From: Myxococcus hansupus | GTDB lineage: Bacteria > Myxococcota > Myxococcia > Myxococcales > Myxococcaceae | NCBI RefSeq assembly: GCF_000280925.3 | Contig: NZ_CP012109.1 | Location: 9,212,001 to 9,276,000 of the forward strand | Direction of reading: 5' to 3' | Length of the DNA stretch: 64,000 nt | Shown here: piece by piece, positions 31,001 to 38,056 of the stretch | How positions within the stretch are numbered: position 1 is the first letter of the stretch | Layout: the number at the start of each line of letters is the position of its first letter | Program-made: the position numbers and the translations under genes | Notes under the pieces: model-generated | Told to the model about the DNA's origin: nothing | What the model saw: the letters and a program-made list of their open reading frames with translations, nothing else | The model's database searches: none

Positions 31001-33103
31001 GGTGCTGTCGCTCCTCGTGAACGCGAGGGGCGTGGGTTGAAACAAGGGGCTGACGGGTGCGAACCCCGCGGGCCTCGTCGCTCCTCGTGAACGCGAGGGG
31101 CGTGGGTTGAAACCGGTCGAGCTTGCACAGGGAGACCTCACTCGCTGAGTCGCTCCTCGTGAACGCGAGGGCGTGGGTTGAAACCAGATTGACGACCGCA
31201 GCCATGGGGAGTGGCTCGTCGCTCCTCGTGAACGCGGGGGCGTGGGTTGAAACTTGCCCTTCTCCGGACCCTCGAAGGTCTCGATGAAGTCGCTCCTCGT
31301 GAACGCGAGGGGCGTGGGTTGAAACCGCCAACCGTTGAGGTCGAGCCCAGCCGCTTCGCGAGTCGCTCCTCGTGAACGCGAGGGGCGTGGGTTGAAACGC
31401 GTACGCCTCCACGTTGGGCGCAATCTCCACGAGTCGCTCCTCGTGAACGCGAGGGGCGTGGGTTGAAACCTTTCGGAACCGCGCAGCCTGCCGAACGCTG
31501 AGTCGCTCCTCGTGAACGCGAGGGGCGTGGGTTGAAACGCATGGCTGAGACGGGCGAGTATTTTCCGGGCAAGTCGCTCCTCGTGAACGCGAGGGGCGTG
31601 GGTTGAAACGTGCATGTCCCCGCTGAGTCTCTCATCGCTGCCTAGTCGCTCCTCGTGAACGCGAGGAGCGTGGGTTGAAACCTGCACGATAGCATCCTCA
31701 AGACGCCGGGTGCTGGTCGCTCCTCGTGAACGCGAGGAGCGTGGGTTGAAACTCCAGCTTGTCGTGCTTGCCCACCATATGGACCAAGGTCGCTCCTCGT
31801 GAACGCGAGGAGCGTGGGTTGAAACTCCCGCGCACGATAGCCCAGCTCCAGCCGCCCGGTCGCTCCTCGTGAGCGCGAGGAGCGTGGCTTGAAACGTACT
31901 GGTGGATTCGCTGCTGGAGCGCGACGCGCAGCGGTCGCTCCTCGTGAACGCGAGGAGCGTGGGTTGAAACTCTGACGAGGCGCCCCGCGAGTGGCTCCTC
32001 CCGTCGCTCCTCGTGAACGCGAGGAGCGTGGGTTGAAACGCCACACCTCCAGCGCGCGCACGCCACTGCTGGTGTCGCTCCTCGTGAACGCGAGGAGCGT
32101 GGGTTGAAACTGCATGATGCCGTTGCGCAACTCTGCTGTGAGCGGTCGCTCCTCGTGAACGCGAGGAGCGTGGGTTGAAACTGGGCGCTGACGGAGGCAG
32201 TGGGGAACATCGAGGTCGCTCCTCGTGAACGCGAGGAGCGTGGGTTGAAACAGCAAACGACTGGACCGACAAGCCAACCATCGCAGGTCGCTCCTCGTGA
32301 ACGCGAGGAGCGTGGGTTAAAACGCGTTCTACTACGGGCCCTGGCAGTGCAAAGCCCAGCCGCTCCTCGTGAACGCGAGGAGCGTGGGTTGAAACAATCA
32401 GGATGCGGAGGCTCAAATCTTGGCCTGGGGGCGCTCCTCGTGAACGCGAGGAGCGTGGGTTGAAACCGCTCGGCATGGAGTACTGCGGCAGGCCGTGCAG
32501 GTCGCTCCTCGTGAACGCGAGGAGCGTGGGTTGAAACAGAGATGTGTCGCCTGGGGGCACGGAACTGCTCTGTCGCTCCTCGTGAACGCGAGGAGCGTGG
32601 GTTGAAACGCGCGGAACGGGGCGCTCGTGCAGGTGGTCAAGGTCGCTCCTCGTGAACGCGAGGAGCGTGGGTTGAAACCGCGCGGCGAATCTCTACTCTG
32701 GGCACCGACTCAGTCGCTCCTCGTGAACGCGAGGAGCGTGGGTTGAAACAAAAACGCGGGTTACATGAGCGGCCTCGCGGTGGAGTCGCTCCTCGTGAAC
32801 GCGAGGAGCGTGGGTTGAAATCGATGCGGAAGGGGACTCGTACGAAGTTCACGCAGTCACTCCTCGTGAACGCGAGGAGTGTGGGTTGAAACTGGGACAA
32901 GGCGAATGCGCTGGAGTTGCTGTCGAAGTCGCTCCTCGTGAAAGTGAGGAGCGTGGGTTGAAACAACCAGGACGCCGAAGCTCAGATTCTGGCCTGGGTC
33001 GCTCTTCGTGAACGCGAGGAGCATGGGTTGAGGCCGCGTCGAGGTGCAGTGCTCGTCGGGCACGTCGTCGCTTCTCGTGAGCGCGAAAAGTGTGGGGCGA
33101 ACC
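28090..33103 (+). CRISPR. Type I-C CRISPR array: 70 clear repeats plus one decayed repeat, 70 spacers
   Basis: The consensus repeat is 37 nt (GTCGCTCCTCGTGAACGCGA followed by GGAGCGTGGGTTGAAAC). Positions 3-11 pair with 18-26 in a 9-bp hairpin with loop TGAACG, leaving the 11-nt tail TGGGTTGAAAC, the length of the 5' handle produced by Cas5d. Spacers are 32-38 nt, mostly 33-35. Repeats 37-50 (from 30651 to 31609) all carry A23 to G; repeats 44 and 45 are one base short. Repeats 67-70 show end decay, and repeat 71 (33067-33103) is heavily diverged. Minus-strand open frames across the array are artefacts of stop-free repeats. Confidence 0.98.
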
Positions 33104-33140
33104 AAGTCTGGCCGCGCGCGATAGTCGCGGAGGCGAAAGT

Positions 33141-33165
33141 GAGGGCGCTCCAAAAGAGCGCCCTC
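33141..33165. terminator. Hairpin terminator at the distal end of the CRISPR array
   Basis: GAGGGCGCTC and GAGCGCCCTC form a perfect 10-bp stem around CAAAA. It separates the array from the convergent minus-strand gene that ends at 33191 and could stop transcription from both sides. Confidence 0.65.
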
Positions 33166-33190
33166 GCGAATCGCCGTGCGGTCCTTCAGT

Positions 33191-33538
33191 TCACGACGAG
33201 CGCATCCGCCGACGTTCGTCGAAGTCTCCGAAGAGGGCTTCTATCACCTGTCGAAGGGACGCCTTCTCAAGGGAGGGGAACGGATTGATACCCTTCTCGT
33301 TGTAGATCTCGACGCCGTTCTGGAAGACGGTGAACCCGGCGCTGGGCCAGGAGTACACGGCGAGGTGTCCTTCGGGGTGGCGCTCAATTTCGATGCGGCC
33401 CCCAAGAGGGCCTTCGCAGGTGATCTCAAGCCTTCCGCTCGCGGGAATGGAAAAACACATTCCAGACGGCTCAAGCCAAAGCTCGATAGGCGTCAGGCCG
33501 GGGTTTTCGCAGGTAATGCGTTCCGTGATTCGTTGCAT
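33191..33538 (-). CDS. Small hypothetical protein next to the array
   Basis: The 115-residue product, beginning MQRITERITCENPG, is rich in beta strands in its first 80 residues (IELWLEPSGMCFSIPASGRLEITC, GHLAVYSWPSAGFTVFQNGVEIY) and ends in a charged helix (LRQVIEALFGDFDERRRMR). It has no signal peptide or membrane segment. A much longer upstream frame overlaps the plus-strand gene and is rejected. The family is not recognised; a link to CRISPR is only positional. Confidence 0.6.
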   Translation of the reverse strand: MQRITERITCENPGLTPIELWLEPSGMCFSIPASGRLEITCEGPLGGRIEIERHPEGHLAVYSWPSAGFTVFQNGVEIYNEKGINPFPSLEKASLRQVIEALFGDFDERRRMRSS

Positions 33539-33667
33539 GTCGACATGGCCCTTTGTGGTGGCGGTCTTGCTCCGGATTGAAGCACGGCGGTCGGTGATCG
33601 GGGGCGGTTTTCTTTGCCAATCCACGCCACGGGAGGCGCACCCGTAACCCCCTGTCCCCACTGCGTG

Positions 33668-33681
33668 ACCACGTGGTTCAC
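33668..33681. promoter_or_regulatory. Palindrome just upstream of secreted-protein gene
   Basis: The 10-bp palindrome ACCACGTGGT (33668-33677) sits within a near-symmetric GTG...TTCAC context ending eight bases before the ATG of the next gene. It is a candidate operator based on symmetry only. Confidence 0.2.
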
Positions 33682-33688
33682 TGTGCGC

Positions 33689-34753
33689 ATGACGCGAGTT
33701 CACCACATCGCCGTCGTCATCCTGTTGGCGTGCCCCCTGCTGGGTGCAGCGCCTGCGGTTCCCAAGACTGGGAACCCAAAGCCCGTGGCTCCCAAGAAAG
33801 TGACCCCTGTGAAACCCGCTCCCACCTGGCGCTTCGAGCTCTTTCACCAAGTCGATCGTGGCAACCCGAACGCGGGGAGCGACGTCCATATCGACCCGGA
33901 CGGGAAGCAGTATGGGATGGGGAAGGCGGACTACCGGCCGTTCATCGAACGGTGTGAACTCGTCCCTCCCTCGGGCTTCGACCCACTGTCCGCCAAGCTC
34001 GTCTTCCTCCCCTACTTCAGGGAGCAGAAGCCCGAGACGACGTTGGGTGATTACTTCAAGGCGCAGGCGATCAAGGGTGCCACGCTCCGCGAGATGTTCC
34101 CTCGGGACCTCGAGGGCTTCCTCCGCCACCCCGAGGACATTCGGGATTCCTTCTCCACGCTCGTCGAGCCGAAATCGCAGCCGATGAGCCTCCTCGTCAT
34201 CTGGAACCCCGAGGGGCAGTGGTACGTCGACGAGGTCTTCTACCGCATCGAAGGCATCGACGGTTGGCAGCGGCAGGCGTGCTCCGATGTGGTCGAGGGC
34301 TCTTTCGAAGACTTCCGCCGGCACTTCCCGTTGCTCCAGCCGCGCCTGGACGAAGGGCTTTCACCACTCCAACATCCCACGCGGCGCAAGCACCGGTTCT
34401 CCGCGGACGCGCCCGCCATTCGGCTCGAGAAGTCGCCGGGCATGCCCAATACACGGCACTACTGGCTGCATGTCTTCGAGGATGGCCGCTTCACGCTCAG
34501 CGGCTCGCGCAAGGCCGAGGTGAACTCCACCGACGCCAGCCGCCTCACGACGCTGCTCATCGCCGCAAGCCGTCTGGGCGAACACGAGGATTTCCTCGGC
34601 GTTCCCCTGTCCCAAGCTCACGACCGGCAGATGACGACGTTCGAGTTCTCGGTGGAGGGCCGACGCACCCGTGTGACGCTGGGCAGCGACACGCCGCCCG
34701 ACATCCTGCGCTTCATGCAGCAGGTGGCCGCCGCCTACGGCATCGGGCTCTGA
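33689..34753 (+). CDS. Secreted hypothetical protein
   Basis: The 354-residue product has a signal peptide (MTRVHHIAVVILLACPLLGAAPA). A Pro/Lys-rich linker (about 28-50) and a globular region follow, with FELFHQVDRGN and a C-terminal 'RFTLSGSRKAEVNSTDASRLTTLL' segment. The ATG is chosen because it opens the signal peptide; the longer frame starts inside non-coding sequence. The gene overlaps the convergent hydrolase gene by 19 bases. No family recognised. Confidence 0.6.
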   Translation: MTRVHHIAVVILLACPLLGAAPAVPKTGNPKPVAPKKVTPVKPAPTWRFELFHQVDRGNPNAGSDVHIDPDGKQYGMGKADYRPFIERCELVPPSGFDPLSAKLVFLPYFREQKPETTLGDYFKAQAIKGATLREMFPRDLEGFLRHPEDIRDSFSTLVEPKSQPMSLLVIWNPEGQWYVDEVFYRIEGIDGWQRQACSDVVEGSFEDFRRHFPLLQPRLDEGLSPLQHPTRRKHRFSADAPAIRLEKSPGMPNTRHYWLHVFEDGRFTLSGSRKAEVNSTDASRLTTLLIAASRLGEHEDFLGVPLSQAHDRQMTTFEFSVEGRRTRVTLGSDTPPDILRFMQQVAAAYGIGL

Positions 34754-35448
34754 GCGCCGGGCCCGCGCGCTCCCCACGGCTGGAGGAACGACTCCGTCTC
34801 CTCCAGAATCCGCGGCAGTGACGCGGTGAGCTCGTGCCCGTCCGCCACCTCCACCAGCCGGACGTGGCGTTTGCCCTCCGCCCACTGGCGCGAGTTGCGG
34901 ACGTCACACGTGTCATCCTGGACGCCGTGGATGATGAGCGTCGGCACGCGCACGTCCGGCCAGCCGCCCGTGCGTGCGTCCACCGCCTCCGCGTCCGCGA
35001 TGAAGCCCGAATGGATGCGCACCTTCTGCTTCGTCACGAAGTCGTCCGTCTCAATCCAACCGGACGTCTGCCAATGCTGCCACGCGGCCTCGCCCATCCT
35101 CCGGCGAAGCTGCGGCACCACGCGGAAGGCGGGCGCCAGCAGCACCAGCGCGCAGACGCGTGCGTCCTGCTCCGCCATCCGCGCCGCCGTGAGCCCGCCC
35201 AGGCTGGAGCCCAACAGCACCACGCGCTCCTCGGGGCCGCCCATCGCCGCGCGCACCGTCTCCAGGATGGCACTCAGGCGGAGCTGCTCCAGCGAAGGCA
35301 CCCGGAGGTTGAGACGCTCCACGTGGACCCCCTGGCCCGCGTAGTGCCGCGCCACGGCCACGCCCTTGGCCGAGTCCGGCCCCGAGGCGAAGCCATGCAG
35401 GTACAGCCAGCGGGGACCCACGGAGGTCGACGGCGTCGAGGTGCTCAT
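34735..35448 (-). CDS. YqiA-like alpha/beta hydrolase
   Basis: The 237-residue product has no signal. WLYLHGFASGPDSAKG supplies the oxyanion region, LLGSSLGGLTAAR (about residue 93) the nucleophile serine, IIHGVQDDTCDV the acid, and DGHELTASL the histidine. This pattern matches YqiA/YcfP-type small esterases. The start is the first ATG before the fold. It lies 35 bases downstream of the barrel protein gene and may be co-transcribed with it. Confidence 0.8.
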   Translation of the reverse strand: MSTSTPSTSVGPRWLYLHGFASGPDSAKGVAVARHYAGQGVHVERLNLRVPSLEQLRLSAILETVRAAMGGPEERVVLLGSSLGGLTAARMAEQDARVCALVLLAPAFRVVPQLRRRMGEAAWQHWQTSGWIETDDFVTKQKVRIHSGFIADAEAVDARTGGWPDVRVPTLIIHGVQDDTCDVRNSRQWAEGKRHVRLVEVADGHELTASLPRILEETESFLQPWGARGPGAQSPMP

Positions 35449-35483
35449 GCCGCGCACTGTAACGGCCCCGCGTGCCCCTGGCT

Positions 35484-36077
35484 TCAGAACCGGGCCACCG
35501 GCCCGGCGATCACCGACTGCATCAGCTTGGCGCACTGCTGGAGCGTATTCGCCGTCAGCTTCACGTCGCAGAACTGGAAGCCCGTGGAGACGGACACGCC
35601 CCAGCGCTGGCTGAACCAACCGTCGATGCCCACCCGGAAGGCCATGCTCGTGGTGTCGATGTTCTCCCGCATCCACGTCCCCACGTCATCCGGCGTGAAG
35701 GTGCTCCCCCAACTCTTCGACAGGCGCGCGCCCACCCACGGCGTGATGGGCTTGTCCTTGAAGAAGCGCAGCCGCGCCTCGATGCCCACCGCGCGGTAGT
35801 CCAACTGCGCGCGCTCCAACTGCCCCGAGCGCATCGCGTCCGGGAACTGCTGACCCCACGTCTCCGAGATTTCCGCCAGCAGGCCCACCGACAGCCCTTG
35901 GGGCATCTCCACGCCCAGGTACCCGTGCAGCGCCGGCCCCTTCGTGCGGAAGTTGCTCAGATGGTCCAGGGTGATGCCCGCGCCCAGGGACGCATAGCCA
36001 TTCCAACCCGCTGCCAGCCCCTCGGAACCCACACACAACACGCCCACCACCGCCACCCACATCGACTGCTTTCTCAT
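35484..36077 (-). CDS. Outer-membrane beta-barrel-like protein
   Basis: The 197-residue product has a signal peptide (MRKQSMWVAVVGVLCVGSEGLAAG) followed by alternating amphipathic strands (GYASLGAGITLDHL, YLGVEMPQGLSVGLLAEIS, YRAVGIEARLRFF, AFRVGIDGWF, WGVSVSTGFQF) and a terminal ARF. Composition and ending suggest a small 8-strand barrel. Function unknown. Confidence 0.6.
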   Translation of the reverse strand: MRKQSMWVAVVGVLCVGSEGLAAGWNGYASLGAGITLDHLSNFRTKGPALHGYLGVEMPQGLSVGLLAEISETWGQQFPDAMRSGQLERAQLDYRAVGIEARLRFFKDKPITPWVGARLSKSWGSTFTPDDVGTWMRENIDTTSMAFRVGIDGWFSQRWGVSVSTGFQFCDVKLTANTLQQCAKLMQSVIAGPVARF

Positions 36078-36280
36078 GCGTTGCAGTCTATGCTCGGAGG
36101 TTTCGATGGGGGACTTCTCGTGCCGCTGCGTGTCATGAAATCGGGCAGAGTCTTGTTCGGGCGCTTGGGAATGCGCGGCCCGGAAGACAGTTGACGCGCG
36201 GCATTTCGCTGAAGGGAGGGCGGGGAGGGGACCTGCACTCTCCTTTCAGCGGTCAAGTCCGACGATTAGGGTTGTGTCCC

Positions 36281-37447
36281 ATGTCCAGCTCCTTCGAATC
36301 CGCTGCCTCCTCCGTTCGTGATGCCCTGACTGGCGCGGGGAGGGGACTGGTCGAACGCGAGGCGATGGTGGAGCTCATCACGCTCTCCGCGGTGGCGGGG
36401 GAGCACCTGCTCGTCGTCGGGCCGCCGGGCACCGCGAAGAGCGAGGCCGTGCGCCGCACCGCCCGCGCCCTGGGCGGCGCCTACTACGAATACCTCCTGG
36501 GCCGCTTCACCGAGCCCTCCGAGCTGTTCGGTCCGGTGGACCTGCGCAAGCTGCGCGAGGGGCTCGTCGAAACGGTGACGCAGGACATGTTGCCGGAGGC
36601 GGACGTCGCCTTCCTCGACGAGGTGTTCCTCGGCTCCACCGCCATCCTCAACACGCTGCTGGGCATCCTCAACGAGCGCACCTTCCGGCGGGGCCACACG
36701 CGGATGCAGTGCCCGCTGCGGGTCTGCGTGGGCGCCTCCAATGCCTTGCCCGAGGACGCGTCGCTGGCGGCCTTCGCGGACCGCTTCCTCGCTCGCATCT
36801 TCGTCGAGCCCGTGCCGGACTCCCGGTTGGAGGAGCTGCTCGCGGGGGGCGCCTCGCTGTGGGACGAGGGCTCGGTTCCCACCGCGTCGCTGGCGTCCCT
36901 GGATGTCATCGCCCAGGTGGCCCGCGAGGCGGACCTGTCGGAGGTGCGTCCGCACCTGGCGCATGCGCTGCGCGCGCTGCGGACCGCGGGGGTCATCCTC
37001 TCCGACCGCCGCGCGGTGAAGGTGCAGAAGCTCATCGCCGCCGCGGCAGCGCTCGCGGGACGGCGCACGCCGGGCACGGCGGACCTGTGGCCGCTCGTGT
37101 ATGCCATTCCCACGAAGGAGGGGCAGGCGCTCGCTCGGGACGTGCTGCGGGATGCGCTCGCTGGAACGGAGAACGCGGCCTTGCCCGCCGCGGCGCTGGA
37201 GGCCAGCGCGGGCCCCCTGGCGCGGGCTCGGCGCATCGCCAACGCGGGGCAGCAGTTGCTCGCGGAGCGGCCCTCGGCGGAGGGGCCGCTCGCTGCCTGG
37301 CGGCTCAAGCTGGAGGGCGTGGCGCGGGAGATGGACGCTGGCTTCTCGGCCGAAACCCTCCCCGATGACTTGAAGGTGCTGCGCGCGGAGCTGGCGAGCG
37401 TGCTCGCCGCTGGTTCCGAAACGCCAGGGGTTGAGGTGACGGTGTGA
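36281..37447 (+). CDS. MoxR-family AAA+ ATPase of a MoxR-vWA-beta-propeller system
   Basis: The 388-residue product has Walker A GPPGTAKS (47-54), Walker B VAFLDEVF (109-116), a sensor segment VCVGASNALPED and an arginine-rich FADRFLARIFV. The pattern YLLGRFTEPSELFGPVDLRKLREG is characteristic of the MoxR/RavA clade. MoxR ATPases act as chaperones that remodel or activate partner vWA proteins. The partner here is probably encoded two genes downstream. The ATG is placed at MSSSFESAASS; an upstream frame lacks family features. Confidence 0.92.
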   Translation: MSSSFESAASSVRDALTGAGRGLVEREAMVELITLSAVAGEHLLVVGPPGTAKSEAVRRTARALGGAYYEYLLGRFTEPSELFGPVDLRKLREGLVETVTQDMLPEADVAFLDEVFLGSTAILNTLLGILNERTFRRGHTRMQCPLRVCVGASNALPEDASLAAFADRFLARIFVEPVPDSRLEELLAGGASLWDEGSVPTASLASLDVIAQVAREADLSEVRPHLAHALRALRTAGVILSDRRAVKVQKLIAAAAALAGRRTPGTADLWPLVYAIPTKEGQALARDVLRDALAGTENAALPAAALEASAGPLARARRIANAGQQLLAERPSAEGPLAAWRLKLEGVAREMDAGFSAETLPDDLKVLRAELASVLAAGSETPGVEVTV

Positions 37448-37640
37448 TGGCGCCAGCAGCGAGGGATGAAGCCATGGCCTGCGCGCCGCCGCGAGCAGAG
37501 GTGACGGTGCGATGATGGCGTCAGCGAGAGGCGAAGCCTTGGCCCGCGTGCCGCCGCACTCGCACCTGCGAGCAAAGGTGTCGGTGCGGTGATGGCCTCA
37601 ACGAGGAACGAAGCCACGCTGCACTGGCACCCTCGCTCCG
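37433..37640 (+). repeat. Imperfect tandem repeats at the moxR / next-gene junction
   Basis: Three related units begin at 37433, 37498 and about 37575. Each has GAGGTGACGGTG (or a close form), then a GTGATG-like start, then GCG(C/T)CAGC...GAAGCC and C/G-rich sequence. The third unit is the real start of the downstream gene. The first two look like duplicated copies of the gene junction, pushing apart genes that would otherwise be coupled. Confidence 0.6.
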
Positions 37641-38056
37641 AGCCGCTGGAGCCACTCGCCGTGGTGGGGGAGGGGGCCGTGGCGGTGGCGCTCGCTCGCC
37701 GGGTGCTCGCGGAGGACGATGCTCGGCTCGCCGCCTGGGAGGGCGTCGCGGGGCCGGGGGTGCTCGTGCTGCTGGGGGCCTCGGAGTCCCTTCCGTGGGT
37801 CGATGGCGCCGTGTACCTGGGCCGCGATGCCGACGCGCCCTCGTTGCTGCTGCCCTGCGCGGTGGCGCCGGGTGTGGCGGTCTCGCTGTTGGAGCACGCG
37901 TTCCTCGCGCGTGCCGAAGGTGGCGCGCCGCTCGCGGTGCTGCCCGCGTCCTTGCACCTGGTCAGCGTGGGGGCGGCGCGGAGCGTGTCGCGCACCACGC
38001 TCGTGGCCTGGTTGGAGGAGGGGCAGTCGGGGGTTCCTCCTGGAGACACGCCGTGA
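37592..38056 (+). CDS. Small bpX-type component of the MoxR system
   Basis: The 154-residue product has an N-terminal WHPRSEPLEPLAVVGEGAVAVALARRVL and a central LVLLGASESLPWVDGAVYLGRDADAPSLLLP. From memory this resembles the bpX5 domain that accompanies MoxR-vWA-beta-propeller ternary systems. It is probably cytoplasmic and has no catalytic motif. The start is an ATG directly after a GTG in the third junction repeat. The stop overlaps the next gene (GTGA). Confidence 0.6.
   Translation: MASTRNEATLHWHPRSEPLEPLAVVGEGAVAVALARRVLAEDDARLAAWEGVAGPGVLVLLGASESLPWVDGAVYLGRDADAPSLLLPCAVAPGVAVSLLEHAFLARAEGGAPLAVLPASLHLVSVGAARSVSRTTLVAWLEEGQSGVPPGDTP

Noticed and set aside
27584-33153. Long minus-strand open frames across the CRISPR array (repeating STHAPRVHEER, NPRSSRSRGAT or FQPTLLAFTRSD)
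   Set aside because: They are the CRISPR repeat translated in three frames without stops; the periodicity equals the repeat-spacer unit and there is no start signal or codon bias.
34735-34753. Overlap of convergent genes as evidence for a wrong stop
   Set aside because: Both frames keep coding character to their stops; short convergent overlaps recur throughout this window.
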